Shown here piece after piece: positions 1 through 10,423 of a stretch of DNA of 64,000 bases; the first letter of the stretch is position 1; each line of letters opens with the position of its first letter. Source of the stretch: Chlorobiaceae bacterium (GTDB lineage: Bacteria > Bacteroidota > Chlorobiia > Chlorobiales > Chlorobiaceae). Both the position numbers and the translations under genes were made by a program. Where the stretch lies: positions 20,306 through 84,305 of the forward strand of contig JAAXXI010000005.1 in the NCBI GenBank assembly GCA_013334565.1. The letters are read 5' to 3'. A model generated the notes under the pieces. That model ran no database searches, was not told where the DNA came from, and saw only the letters and a list, made by a program, of their open reading frames with translations.

Positions 1-1
1 A

Positions 2-661
2 AAACCTCATCTGAAAAGAAAAACAGTCGCAAGCTCTCTTTCAAGGGGAAAAAAACAGGGATATACGGAGGAACTTGTCCCGAACGAAGTCAATCTCAAT
101 ATGCTCGATGCATTCCGGAAACAGACACGACATGCTGATAAACCACAGCTTATGAACCTTTTCAGGGACGAACCTGATCCAGCTTGCCGACTCTTTGTAT
201 TCAGGAATTTCGAAGGGAATTGGCTTGCAGCGATGACCCTTTCAGGAAGAGGACGGAATGAAATGCATACTGAGCTTATCCTTCGTCATAAAAACGCACC
301 CGGCGACATTATGGAGTCCCTTGTCGCAGGAATTTTCATGATACTCGAAAACGAGGGCATGCACGAATGGAGCCTCGGCGAAGTCCCGTTCATCTTTCAT
401 GACGAAATCAGGACATCCGATCCTGATTCTTTAGAAAAACTGATGCTCTCATTCGCTGCAAAAAGCAGATATGCCTATGACCACGAATCGCTCTTCCGCT
501 TCAAAAACAAGTTCGCTCCGGAATGGAGAACGGTCACTCTCTGCTCCAATATATCCCCAAGCGCCCTGATGCTTGGAGAATTAGCGGTCTCGATGGGCTA
601 CGGCAACCTTCTTGTGCATCAGTCCTTTTCGGTACTGAAAAAATTATTGATCCCTTTCTGA
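2..661 (+). CDS. DUF2156 / phosphatidylglycerol lysyltransferase C-terminal-like protein, 5' truncated by window edge
   Basis: ORF 101-661 stays open in frame back to position 2; sequence (NFEGNWLAAMTLSGRGR..., DLESLEKLML-type C-terminus) resembles MprF C-terminal/DUF2156 acyltransferase-like domains. Confidence 0.5.
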   Translation, partial: KPHLKRKTVASSLSRGKKQGYTEELVPNEVNLNMLDAFRKQTRHADKPQLMNLFRDEPDPACRLFVFRNFEGNWLAAMTLSGRGRNEMHTELILRHKNAPGDIMESLVAGIFMILENEGMHEWSLGEVPFIFHDEIRTSDPDSLEKLMLSFAAKSRYAYDHESLFRFKNKFAPEWRTVTLCSNISPSALMLGELAVSMGYGNLLVHQSFSVLKKLLIPF

Positions 662-789
662 AAGAAGGCCCGTTACCGTAAACAATTACCAGACAATAGT
701 TTTTTCATTCAGATTTTCCGGAGCTGAGAAGCGGAAGCCGAATGATCGTTGGTTACGGTAACGGAAAGCTTCAGCTGCTTAAAGGACTT

Positions 790-1410
790 TCAGAGGATAA
801 CCTTGTCATGGCTTCCGACGATATCCCACTCTTCTTCACGCATCCGATATGCCATCTCCGAGTTGATCAGTCCCGGTTTCACAAAAGCCTTCCATACCGG
901 CTTATGCATCCCCTGGTGCAGGTATTTCCACCATGCCCGAACAACTTCGGAAGCCTTTTGTGCCATAAAAGCAACGTCCTCGAAACGGAAAAAGCCGATC
1001 GCCAGGTCTGCATAACCGTAGAACTCGCCGGAATCCATTGAGATAGTGACGACATAAACATCATATCCGGGAAGATAGGTCCAATAATAGACTTCCGGCC
1101 AGGATATTCCCTGCTGTTTATCCTCCCAGTCAATTGCAAGCAGGTGAACAGGATAAATGACATCCGACCTCATGCGGACAGTCAGCTGCCATGTTTTACG
1201 TCCCGCGATTGCTGAGCCATCTTCACTGATTGACAAACCTTTGGGCAACTTGCCCTGTATGGTGGCAAGTACAATCTCCGCAACCTTCGAGGATTCTTCG
1301 AGGTTTTTTTTGTCCTCTCCGGCAGATGCCTTCTGAAACCAGCGCTCAAGAACGAGCTGTTCCTCGCCGGTATAGAGTGATGGAATTACCATGCTTTCAT
1401 GAAAAATCAT
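790..1410 (-). CDS. hypothetical protein
   Basis: Long minus-strand ORF; best start is the ATG at 1410 (MIFHESMVIPSL...) preceded by GGGAGGTAAC Shine-Dalgarno-like sequence; no family recognised. Confidence 0.6.
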   Translation of the reverse strand: MIFHESMVIPSLYTGEEQLVLERWFQKASAGEDKKNLEESSKVAEIVLATIQGKLPKGLSISEDGSAIAGRKTWQLTVRMRSDVIYPVHLLAIDWEDKQQGISWPEVYYWTYLPGYDVYVVTISMDSGEFYGYADLAIGFFRFEDVAFMAQKASEVVRAWWKYLHQGMHKPVWKAFVKPGLINSEMAYRMREEEWDIVGSHDKVIL

Positions 1411-1706
1411 GTTACCTCCCCTATGGTCAAATTGATTCGATAAAAAATTCAGAAAACCTGCTTGCGCTGAAATATTGAAGGAATTGGCCACACACACCCA
1501 GCGAAGGAAATCCGAAGAACTCATCCGCTGGCAATACTCGCCAATTAAGCGCATGCCAATTATTACCAAAGTTACATAATTTTTATAATTTTCATCATAT
1601 TCATTACAGTGCGGAGCAATCTATCGACAGGCTGACGCACGAATCTGTAGTGCAGTTCTGCCTGCAAGTAAAGACGCAATTATCCCCTCAGTAATAAACG
1701 GGACAC

Positions 1707-2021
1707 ATGAGAGAAGAGAAGTATGTGGAAGCTGCAGAAGCTCTGTTTAAAAAAATGAATGCCGGCTTTGCGCCGGAATCGGAGGAAATTGAGGAAGATG
1801 AGTATGAGCGGAAGCTCGAAAGTGCCTTATGCTATCTTATAAGGTTTATCCTTGAAAACATTCGCAAAACAAAGAATGAGCTTGAAGCCGGAGAACATGC
1901 AGAAAGCAATCCTGATTGTTCCTGTTATGCAGATCCCTCTTACAAATCGGATAATCCATTGAATATCAGAGAGAAAACGCTGTATCCTGAAAAAGAAATT
2001 GTGAAACGGTACAAGGATTAG
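1707..2021 (+). CDS. hypothetical protein
   Basis: 104 aa acidic ORF without an overlapping better candidate. Confidence 0.4.
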   Translation: MREEKYVEAAEALFKKMNAGFAPESEEIEEDEYERKLESALCYLIRFILENIRKTKNELEAGEHAESNPDCSCYADPSYKSDNPLNIREKTLYPEKEIVKRYKD

Positions 2022-2088
2022 CGAACACAACCCGGAGCGGTAAACAGGAATAGCTTTCAATCGTGCAGTCAGAAATTCATCCTGACCA

Positions 2089-3090
2089 TCAGTTCAGCAT
2101 CTTCTTTTCCCGATACCATTCATAAGCACTCCGGATACTCTGCTCATGGGGCTCCTGCCTCATGTTCAGTTCACGCAACGCTTTCGATGAATCGAAATAG
2201 AGGAATTCCGAAGCGACCCTGAACATGGAAAGATTGAACAGTTTCGATATCCGGTTCCTTACTTTGTAACGATCGAGAATGGATTTGAAGATCTTTCCAA
2301 GCCAGAACGGCAGCGGCAACATCACTTTCGGCGCGCCGGTGACTCTGGAAATGGTATCGACAAGCTGTTTGTAGGAAACATTTTCACCACCGATGATATA
2401 ACGCTCGCCCGTTCTGCCTTTTTCCATGGCCTGTATCATCGTTTCCGCCACGATATCCACATCGATCACGCAGACCCCGCCAAGCGGATAAAAGGGAAGG
2501 CTCCGTTTATAGACATCGAGGATCAGGCGCCCGGCATTGAAATTGAGGTCACCAGCCCCGAATACGAAAGCCGGATTGACGATGACACAGTCAAGCCCTT
2601 TCTTTACCGCTTCCGTCACTTCGAGTTCGCCGAGATGCTTTGTGCGTGCATACTCGAGCTGGATAGAATCGAAATTCCATTGTACATTCTCATCGACCGG
2701 ATTTTTTTTACCTCGAGCTATTCCGACGGCAGAAATCGAGCTTACATGGAGCACCCGCTTCACGCCTGCTTCCAGGGCTGCCTGCATGATATTTCGGGTA
2801 CCAAGGACATTGATCCGGTAAAGCACATCCTTTTTACTGTCGCTGTCACCCATGTATGTAAGACCGGCCGAATGATAGACAATATCAATGCCATTCATGG
2901 CGCTTTGAACTGATGCCGGGTCGGTGACGTCGCCATAAACGAGCTGGACCCTGTCAAGCAGGTAAGAAATGACCGACAGATCGGAAGTTTTTCTGACAAG
3001 GAGAAATATCTGATCGTTCGATCCGACAAGTTTCCGGACAAGACGGGAACCGATAAAACCGGTCGCTCCGGTAACGAGAATTTTTTTCAC
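2089..3090 (-). CDS. NAD-dependent epimerase/dehydratase (dihydroflavonol 4-reductase-like, extended SDR)
   Basis: N-terminal Rossmann motif TGATGFIGSRLVRKL, YxxxK (YARTKHLGE), DVTDPASV. Confidence 0.9.
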   Translation of the reverse strand: MKKILVTGATGFIGSRLVRKLVGSNDQIFLLVRKTSDLSVISYLLDRVQLVYGDVTDPASVQSAMNGIDIVYHSAGLTYMGDSDSKKDVLYRINVLGTRNIMQAALEAGVKRVLHVSSISAVGIARGKKNPVDENVQWNFDSIQLEYARTKHLGELEVTEAVKKGLDCVIVNPAFVFGAGDLNFNAGRLILDVYKRSLPFYPLGGVCVIDVDIVAETMIQAMEKGRTGERYIIGGENVSYKQLVDTISRVTGAPKVMLPLPFWLGKIFKSILDRYKVRNRISKLFNLSMFRVASEFLYFDSSKALRELNMRQEPHEQSIRSAYEWYREKKMLN

Positions 3091-3439
3091 TGCAAATGAT
3101 CCTTCAAATAATTAATACCCGATACAACTATCCGGAAAATTCGCAGCTGAAGTAAAGGGAGTGGTGTGTCAACCGATAATCCTGTTACCGTTTTTTATAC
3201 CGGGGGAAAGGCTGCGTGCTTTTCTTGTCTTTTTGTTATTTCAAAACAAGATAAACAGCAACGGCTCCGACAAGGTTATCAAAATCGGCACAAAGTCGAA
3301 CGTTTCAAAACAACGAATATAGTATTTGTGATATATGGTTGGCAAATTTCATGACATTAACGGGCATCGAAATACCGGACCATGTGGGCACTTCCGGGTA
3401 TTGTCGGGTTAAGCCTGATGGCATGGTGCAAGAATACAT

Positions 3440-4110
3440 GGGGGCTCGGCATGATATCCCGTTCCGTCATGCTGAACCGCAATGTTATAAAGTGAAACAC
3501 CCATTACAGGACGTTACCCGTTATGGATTCTTCGCTTTGCTCAGAATGACAAAAAAAGGCAGAGTGACAGGGAAAGACTATATGACCGGTAAAAGACAGG
3601 ATGTCAAGTACAGGGAGCATGTGCTGAAACACCGGTGTCATCCTGAACGAAGTATCGCGGAGTGAAGGCTCCATTTTTCTCCAAAACAAGAGCATCCTGA
3701 GTTTTCACTCTACTCAACAAGAGGTATGGATCCGTCATGCTGAACGACATAGAATGAAGTGAAGCATCCATTCCCCGGCTTCGCCCTTGATGGATTCTTC
3801 GCTGTCGCTCAGAATGACAAGAAAAAGATCGAATGACAGATAGAAGGCAGAATAAAAGAAAAAGGCGGTGTGACTGGTGCAGGGAGTTTGTGCTGAAACA
3901 CCGGTGTCATCCTGAACGAAGCATCGCGGAGTGAAGGATCCATTTTTGTGTAAAACAAAAACATCCGGATTCGTCGCGCTGAATGTAATGACATCACGTT
4001 CCGTCATGCTGAACCGCAATGTGATGAAGTGAAACACCCATTGCTGGACGATGCCTGTTATGGATTCTTCGCTTTGCTCAGAATGACAAAAGAAAGGCAG
4101 AATGACAGGA
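3440..4110. repeat. cluster of dispersed intergenic repeats (TGTCATCCTGAACGAAG...GTGAAGGATCCAT / ATGGATTCTTCGCT..GCTCAGAATGACA modules)
   Basis: Multiple near-identical copies of the same modules in both orientations; the same modules recur at 11405-11725. Confidence 0.9.
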
Positions 4111-4119
4111 ATAAGACAG

Positions 4120-4187
4120 GATTTCGATCCCGACTTGTCGGGACAATCCGAGTAATCGGGTTTCGGAACGGATGCAGAGAGCTGCCC
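4120..4187. repeat. 68-bp intergenic repeat, copy 1
   Basis: GATTTCGATCCCGA..TCGGGACAA....ATCGGGTTTCGGAAC....AGAGCTGCCC; same length and conserved blocks as 16886-16953; contains near-palindrome TCCCGACTTGTCGGGA. Confidence 0.8.
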
Positions 4188-4194
4188 GAATAAT

Positions 4195-5238
4195 TCAGCA
4201 GATTCGGGGCAACTGCTCCCCCAGAGGCAGGTCGATAACCCGCCTGCTCCCGAACGCGGTGCGCATCACCACCATGCCGGGATGGTCGGCGACCACCGAA
4301 CCGATGACGGCGGCTTCCCGTCCGCAATCGAATGCCCGCATGACCTCGAGCACTTTCGGAGCATCCGCCGCGGCGACGGAGAGCACCAGCTTCCCCTCAT
4401 TGGCTACGTGGAACGGATCGATGCCGAGCAGTTCGCACGCCCCGCGCACATCGTCCCGCACGGGGACCGTACCTTCATGGATCTCGATGCCTGCGTACGA
4501 GGAAACCGCAAGTTCATTCAGGGTGGCGGCTACACCTCCCCTGGTCGGGTCCCTCATGGCATGGACCGTCGGCACCGCTTCGAGCACCGCTTCGATCATG
4601 GCGTTCAGCGGAGCGCTGTCGCTCGTTATGCCCGACTGGAAGGAAAGCCCTTCGCGGGTGGTCATGATGGCCATGCCGTGGTCGCCGACGCTCCCGGAAA
4701 GAATGATACTGTCACCGTGCCGGAGATTGCGGCAGGATACCGACACATCCTTTCTGACAATGCCGATGCCGGACGTGTTGATAAACAGCTTGTCGCACTG
4801 CCCTCTGCCGACCACCTTCGTGTCGCCGGTCACGATCAACACCCCGGCTTTCCTTGCAGCTTCGGCCATGCTCCTGACAATGATTTCAAGCTCCTGCAGC
4901 GGCAAGCCTTCCTCGAGCACGAACCCTGCGCTGAGGTAGAGCGGACGGGCGCCTCCCACGGCGAGATCGTTGACCGTTCCGTTGACGGCAAGCTCCCCGA
5001 TGTTGCCTCCAGGGAAAAAAACCGGGCTGACGACATAGGTATCGGTGGTAAATGCCGCTCTTCCCGCGGGTATGTCGAATTTCGCCTGGTCGTCGAGCTG
5101 GTCGAGAAAGGCGTTCGACAGATGGGGCATGAAAATCCGCTGCATCAGGGCCTGTGAAAGGCGACCCCCAGCGCCGTGGGCCATCTGGACGGTTTCATGC
5201 TGCTGTATCGGGAGGGGGCAAGCCGGTGCGATGCTCAT
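4195..5238 (-). CDS. hypE: hydrogenase expression/formation protein HypE
   Basis: AHGAGG...[35 protein letters not shown]..., C-terminal PRIC; ATGA overlap with hypD stop. Confidence 0.95.
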   Translation of the reverse strand: MSIAPACPLPIQQHETVQMAHGAGGRLSQALMQRIFMPHLSNAFLDQLDDQAKFDIPAGRAAFTTDTYVVSPVFFPGGNIGELAVNGTVNDLAVGGARPLYLSAGFVLEEGLPLQELEIIVRSMAEAARKAGVLIVTGDTKVVGRGQCDKLFINTSGIGIVRKDVSVSCRNLRHGDSIILSGSVGDHGMAIMTTREGLSFQSGITSDSAPLNAMIEAVLEAVPTVHAMRDPTRGGVAATLNELAVSSYAGIEIHEGTVPVRDDVRGACELLGIDPFHVANEGKLVLSVAAADAPKVLEVMRAFDCGREAAVIGSVVADHPGMVVMRTAFGSRRVIDLPLGEQLPRIC

Positions 5239-6332
5239 GGGAATGAAACGTTTCGGTGATAGTTGTAATAGGCTGCGCACGCTCCTTCGGAGGAGACCAT
5301 GGTGGCGCCGAGCGGATGCAGCGGTGTGCACTCGCGGCCGAAAGCCGGGCATTCGTCAGGCTTGAGCTTGCCCTGCAGAACGCTTCCGCTCATGCAGAGC
5401 GGCGATTCGGAAGCGACGATATGGGAAACCCCGAATTTTTTTTCGGCGTTGAACCGGTCATACTCTCTGCTCAGGCCGAGCCCGCTCATGGGAATCATGC
5501 CGATACCCCGCCACTGCCTGTCCACCACTTCAAAAACCTTCCTGATAACCTCCTGCGCGGCCGGGTTACCTTCCCTCTGCACCACCCGTCCATACCGGTT
5601 CGCAACGCCGGGTGTTCCGGCTTCGAGCATTTCCACGGTCTTCAGGATGCCTGCAAGCAGGTCGAGCGGTTCGAAGCCGGTGGGCACGATCGGCACGCCG
5701 AATTCGGCGGCGATCGGTTCGTACTCGCTGTAGCCCATAACCGCACAGACGTGTCCGGCGGCAAGGAACCCCTGGACGCGGTTCCCCGGCGCGGAAAGGA
5801 TCGCCCGCATCGCCGGTGGCACCAGCACCTGGCTGACGAGGACGCTGAAATTCGCCATGCCTTCACGGGCTGCCTGGTAGACCGCCATGGCATTGGCCGG
5901 GGCCGTCGTTTCGAAACCGACGGCAAAGAACACCACCTCTTTGGAAGGATTCTCCCTGGCGATCTGCAGCGCATCGAGCGGCGAATAGACGATACGGACA
6001 TCTCCGCCTTCGCTGCGCACCATGAACAAATCCTTCGAGCTGCCCGGGACGCGGAGCATATCGCCGAAACTTGAAAAAATAACATTCTCCTGCGAAGCGA
6101 TGGCAAGGGCGCGCTCGATGGATTCGAGCGGCGTGACGCAGACAGGACAGCCTGGGCCGTGCACCAACTCTATCCCTTCGGGAAGGAGCTGGTCGATGCC
6201 GTTGCGCATGATGGAGTGGGTCTGCCCTCCGCAGATCTCCATGATGGTCCAGTGCCGTGTCGTTTTGCGGGAAATCTCCTGCAGAAGCTGGCGGGCAAGC
6301 TGAGGGTCGCGGAACTCGTCTATGTATTTCAT
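5235..6332 (-). CDS. hypD: hydrogenase formation protein HypD
   Basis: [10 protein letters not shown]...[16 protein letters not shown]...[11 protein letters not shown]; start ATG at 6332 within longer ORF. Confidence 0.96.
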   Translation of the reverse strand: MKYIDEFRDPQLARQLLQEISRKTTRHWTIMEICGGQTHSIMRNGIDQLLPEGIELVHGPGCPVCVTPLESIERALAIASQENVIFSSFGDMLRVPGSSKDLFMVRSEGGDVRIVYSPLDALQIARENPSKEVVFFAVGFETTAPANAMAVYQAAREGMANFSVLVSQVLVPPAMRAILSAPGNRVQGFLAAGHVCAVMGYSEYEPIAAEFGVPIVPTGFEPLDLLAGILKTVEMLEAGTPGVANRYGRVVQREGNPAAQEVIRKVFEVVDRQWRGIGMIPMSGLGLSREYDRFNAEKKFGVSHIVASESPLCMSGSVLQGKLKPDECPAFGRECTPLHPLGATMVSSEGACAAYYNYHRNVSFP

Positions 6333-6340
6333 TGCCTGGC

Positions 6341-6613
6341 TTATGTCGCTGCGGAATAGGGCATTTCGCCGTCGTGATCGAAAGCACCGCTGTCGATCAG
6401 TTCCTGCCAGAGTTTCAGGCTCTCGGCAGCCTCCTCCTCGTCGATGACCTTGAGCGCGAAACCGGCATGCACGATAGTGTACTGTCCTTCCCGGATTTCG
6501 GGCACATATTCGAGGCATGCCCGTGTCTTCGTGCCGTTCACATCGACGACACCCATTTTCAGGCCGTTTTCCAGCGATATCTCAAGAAGCTTTCCGGGTA
6601 TTGCCAGGCACAT
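6341..6613 (-). CDS. hypC: hydrogenase maturation chaperone HypC
   Basis: [13 protein letters not shown]-terminus characteristic of HypC/HupF. Confidence 0.95.
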   Translation of the reverse strand: MCLAIPGKLLEISLENGLKMGVVDVNGTKTRACLEYVPEIREGQYTIVHAGFALKVIDEEEAAESLKLWQELIDSGAFDHDGEMPYSAAT

Positions 6614-6730
6614 GGTTCGCAGTTGGATGGTGAAAGGTGCTCTTCCTTCGTGAAAAGAAACAAAAAGATAATGCAATGGGGCCGCAAGCGCAACTAAACA
6701 GAATTTCCCGGTTTTTCATGGAAAATGAGG

Positions 6731-9016
6731 TCAGCACACGCCGATGTAGCGCCCGGCAAGGAAACTCCTCCCGATGACTGCCTGGCCAAGCGAGAGTCCG
6801 CCGTCGTTCGACGGGACAAGCGAATGGGAGAGGACCCGGTACCCGACGCGCTCAAGCTCTCCGGCAAGTGTTTCGAAAAGCAACGCGTTCTGGAAGACCC
6901 CGCCGCTGAGCGCAACGGTCTTCAGGCCAGAGGCTTCGGAAGCTTTTGCGGTAATGTCGAGGAACAGGTTGACCAGGGAGCGGTGGAACATCCTGCTGAT
7001 TTCCCTTACAGTCATTCCGAGAAGCACCGACTCTGCTGCAGCACCGAAAATCGAAGAGACCAGCATCAGCCATCGACCGTTTTCCTTCCTGAGGCCGTGA
7101 GGGAAAGCCTCGGTTCCGGCCGAACCTCCTGCGGCATGCATCAGCTCGATGGCCGCCTGTCCTTCGAAGCTGATCTCCCCCCTGAGGCCTGAAAGCGCCG
7201 CCACGGCGTCGAAAAGCCTTCCGCAGCTGGACGTTTCGTAAACATGAGTTCCCCTTTGCAGAAGTTCGAGAACCGGCCCGACCGGCCTGCCATCCATGAA
7301 GGGAAGCGAAGGCAGATCGGGACGGCACCGCCGGAGATAGCCGAGTGCGAGCCGCCACGGCTGCATGATCGCCGTCTCCCCTCCGGCGATGGGCATCGGT
7401 TCGAAACAGGCGAACCGCTCGGCGCCGTTCTCGTCGCCAATCAGCACCTCTCCACCCCAGATCGTTCCATCGGTGCCGTAACCGGTGCCGTCGAGCATGA
7501 GCCCGATCGCAGGCCCATCCTCCCTGTTCTCCGCAAGGCATGAAGCGAGATGGGCATGATGGTGCTGCACCGCAAGCAGGGGCACCTCCTGCTCCATGGC
7601 CCACCTGGTGGTCATGTGCCCTGGATGGAGATCGTGTACGATCAGCTCCGGCCGGACCTGAAACAGGTGCTGCAGATGTTCCGTGGTGTGCTCGAAATGC
7701 TTCAGCGCCTCGTAATTCTTCATGTCGCCGATATGCTGGCTGAGGAGCGCATGGGTCCCCTTCAGCAGGGCGAAGGTGTTCTTCAGCTCTCCACCCGTCC
7801 CGAGCACGACAGGGCCGCCATCCCGGAGAAAGACAGGGACCGGCACAAATCCCCTGCTTCTCCTGATCTGTCGGAGCTTCCCGGAAAGCTCGACGGCGAC
7901 CGAATCGTCGCATTTCCGGTATATCGGGCGGTCGTGAACCAGAAACGCATCCGCGATGCCGGAAAGCCGCGAAAACACTTCCCCGTTGTCGCTCACGATT
8001 GGCTCCTCGCTGAAATTCGCGCTGGTCATGACGAGCACCTCAGGGGCATCGGCAGAAAGCAGCGCATGAAGCGGTGAATAGGGAAGCATCACACCCAGCC
8101 GGTCATTGCCCGGTGCGACTTCCGGCGACAGGCCTCCTGTGTCCTTACGGCGCAGCAGCACGATCGGTGCTTCCGGAGACGTCAGCGCTTCCGATTCAAG
8201 CGCAGAAAGCTCGCATAATTTCGAAACGGTTTCGAGGTCACCCATCATCACGGCAAACGGTTTTGCCTCGCGCCCCTTTCGCTCCCTGAGCCGCCTGACG
8301 GCAGCGTCGTTCGCGGCGTCAACGGCGAGATGGAACCCGCCGACACCCTTCAATGCAAGGATCTTTCCTTCATGCAGCATTGCCGCCGCTGCGGCAACGG
8401 CATCCGGAACATTGACCTTTTCTCCGGTTGCATCGCAGAGCAGGGCTGCAGGACCGCACACGGGACATGCGTTCGGCTGGGCGTGGAAGCGGCGGTCGAG
8501 TGGATCGTGGTACTCCCGCTCGCACGCCGGGCACATCGCGAAGCCGTGCATCGACGTGAAGGGGCGATCGTATGGAAGCCGCCCGACGATGGTGTACCTT
8601 GGGCCGCAGTTCGTGCAGTTGATGAACGGGTATCGGTAACGGCGGTCGGTTGGGTCGAAAAGTTCGCGCCGGCAGTCGCCGCAGAGTGCGATATCGGGAG
8701 GTATGAGGGTCTCGATCTCCGCTCCGGGGCCTGAGGCGCCTATGGAGAAATCCTGCTCCTCTCCCGGGGGCAGGACGGTGTCGGAAATCGTCTCTATTCT
8801 CGACAGCGGAGGCCCTTCGGTTCGAAGCCGCATCGAAAAATCGTCGATGGTTTCTGTTGGGCCCTGTACTTCGATCAGCACCCCCGAAGCGGTGTTCCTG
8901 ATAAATCCCTTCAATCCGAGCCCGACGGCGAGACGGTACACGAAGGGACGGAAGCCCACACCCTGGACAATGCCGTTGACTTCGAAGCGCCTTCTTTTGC
9001 CGGGACCGCTCTCCAC
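6731..9016 (-). CDS. hypF: carbamoyltransferase HypF
   Basis: acylphosphatase domain VNGIVQGVGFRPFVYRL, zinc-finger CGDC/CTNCGPR/CPAC, YrdC and Kae1-like domains; start probably GTG at 9016 (inferred). Confidence 0.94.
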   Translation of the reverse strand: MESGPGKRRRFEVNGIVQGVGFRPFVYRLAVGLGLKGFIRNTASGVLIEVQGPTETIDDFSMRLRTEGPPLSRIETISDTVLPPGEEQDFSIGASGPGAEIETLIPPDIALCGDCRRELFDPTDRRYRYPFINCTNCGPRYTIVGRLPYDRPFTSMHGFAMCPACEREYHDPLDRRFHAQPNACPVCGPAALLCDATGEKVNVPDAVAAAAAMLHEGKILALKGVGGFHLAVDAANDAAVRRLRERKGREAKPFAVMMGDLETVSKLCELSALESEALTSPEAPIVLLRRKDTGGLSPEVAPGNDRLGVMLPYSPLHALLSADAPEVLVMTSANFSEEPIVSDNGEVFSRLSGIADAFLVHDRPIYRKCDDSVAVELSGKLRQIRRSRGFVPVPVFLRDGGPVVLGTGGELKNTFALLKGTHALLSQHIGDMKNYEALKHFEHTTEHLQHLFQVRPELIVHDLHPGHMTTRWAMEQEVPLLAVQHHHAHLASCLAENREDGPAIGLMLDGTGYGTDGTIWGGEVLIGDENGAERFACFEPMPIAGGETAIMQPWRLALGYLRRCRPDLPSLPFMDGRPVGPVLELLQRGTHVYETSSCGRLFDAVAALSGLRGEISFEGQAAIELMHAAGGSAGTEAFPHGLRKENGRWLMLVSSIFGAAAESVLLGMTVREISRMFHRSLVNLFLDITAKASEASGLKTVALSGGVFQNALLFETLAGELERVGYRVLSHSLVPSNDGGLSLGQAVIGRSFLAGRYIGVC

Positions 9017-9021
9017 CTGGC

Positions 9022-9894
9022 TCAGCGGTCTTTGACCATTTGCCTGATGCGTCCGGTCAATGCTTCGATGCCTTCTCCGGTTTTCACCGAAACTTCGAAC
9101 CACTCGAGATGGTGGTTGACCCGCATCGCGTTTTCGCGGCACCGCGAAGCGCTGAAATCGACATAGGGCAGGAGGTCCGTCTTGTTGAGGACGCAGATAT
9201 CGGCCTCATGGAACATCGCCGGGTATTTCAGCGGCTTGTCGTCGCCTTCGGTGGTGCTGATGACCACGATTTTCTTCGCTTCACCGAGGTCGAACATAGC
9301 CGGGCAGACCAGGTTGCCGACATTCTCGATGCAGAGCAGGGAGTTGTCCTTCAGCTCCATTTCCTTCAATGCCCGGTTGACCATGAGCGCGTCGAGATGG
9401 CACCCCGAACCCGTGTTGACCTGGATGACGGGAACCCCGAGGGCGTGGATCCGGTCCGCGTCGTTCGTGGTCTGCTGGTCGCCCTCGATGACGGCGACCG
9501 GGAAATCGCCGAGAAGCAGCGGAATGGTTTTTTCGAGCAGCGACGTTTTTCCCGAACCCGGCGAGCTGAGGAAATTCAGGGCGACGATGTTCCTTGCCTC
9601 GAAATAGCCGCGGTTCCTTTCGGCAAGCAGGTTGTTTTTCAGGAGCACATCCTGTTCCATGACGATTTTACGGCTGCCTTCGTCATGGGAATGGTGATGG
9701 TGGGCGTCATGGCCGTGATCGTGTGCATGATCGTGACGATGATCATGTTCATGTTCATGACCGTGATCGTCATGGCTGTGATCCTCGTGCCCGTGCGCAT
9801 GACCCTCGTCGCCTATATGGACATGGTATCCGGCATTACCCGGCTTGCGGAGCACCGCGCCGCTTTCAGATGAACACCCGCAGGTATCGCACAT
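9022..9894 (-). CDS. hypB: hydrogenase nickel incorporation GTPase HypB with His-rich N-terminal region
   Basis: MCDTCGCSS N-terminus, SSPGSGKTSLLE P-loop, His/Asp-rich segment HAHGHEDHSHDDHGHEHEHDHRHDHAHDHGHDAHHHHSH. Confidence 0.96.
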   Translation of the reverse strand: MCDTCGCSSESGAVLRKPGNAGYHVHIGDEGHAHGHEDHSHDDHGHEHEHDHRHDHAHDHGHDAHHHHSHDEGSRKIVMEQDVLLKNNLLAERNRGYFEARNIVALNFLSSPGSGKTSLLEKTIPLLLGDFPVAVIEGDQQTTNDADRIHALGVPVIQVNTGSGCHLDALMVNRALKEMELKDNSLLCIENVGNLVCPAMFDLGEAKKIVVISTTEGDDKPLKYPAMFHEADICVLNKTDLLPYVDFSASRCRENAMRVNHHLEWFEVSVKTGEGIEALTGRIRQMVKDR

Positions 9895-9898
9895 ACTG

Positions 9899-10252
9899 TT
9901 AATCCCCCTCTTCTTCTATGGTCATTGATTGAATCAGGAACTCCTCGCCCGACAGAATGGAGACCCGCAACGAGCCGCATCCGGGGCATTCCGCAAAATA
10001 AAACGAAACGGGAAATTCTTTTGTGCACTCCATGCACCTGCCGGTCCCTTCACGCACCTCGATCGACAGTTCGGCATCTTCGGCGACCGTTCCTTTCGAC
10101 GCCGCCGAAAAACAGAACCTCAGCGATTCAGGTTCTATGCCCGAAAGCTTCCCGACAACAAGTTCGATCGAGGAAACCCTGGAAGCGCCTTCAGCGTCAG
10201 CCCTCGATCCCACCGCCTCGACAATCGAAAGCGCTATGCTCATTTCATGCAT
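9899..10252 (-). CDS. hypA: hydrogenase nickel incorporation protein HypA
   Basis: MHEMSIALSIVE N-terminus, CMEC...CPGC zinc motif. Confidence 0.96.
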   Translation of the reverse strand: MHEMSIALSIVEAVGSRADAEGASRVSSIELVVGKLSGIEPESLRFCFSAASKGTVAEDAELSIEVREGTGRCMECTKEFPVSFYFAECPGCGSLRVSILSGEEFLIQSMTIEEEGD

Positions 10253-10423
10253 GTTCCCTTTCCGCTTTATTCCTTTATTGCCATTCCCGGATTACCTTCG
10301 TTATCGGCATGCTTCCGCTGGAAAACGGCACCGTTACCAAAGAAACCGAACCGGCGGCGAATCTCAAAATCCGGCCTGAGGTTGCCATGGATTTTCATTA
10401 TCTTTTTTTCGTACCTTTTCAGG

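Noticed and set aside
3166-4037. Small ORFs with SEQSEES / HPERSIAE-like peptides
   Set aside because: These are translations of the dispersed intergenic repeats, not genes.
4282-5157. 291-aa plus-strand ORF opposite hypE
   Set aside because: Shadow ORF; HypE on the minus strand is unambiguous.
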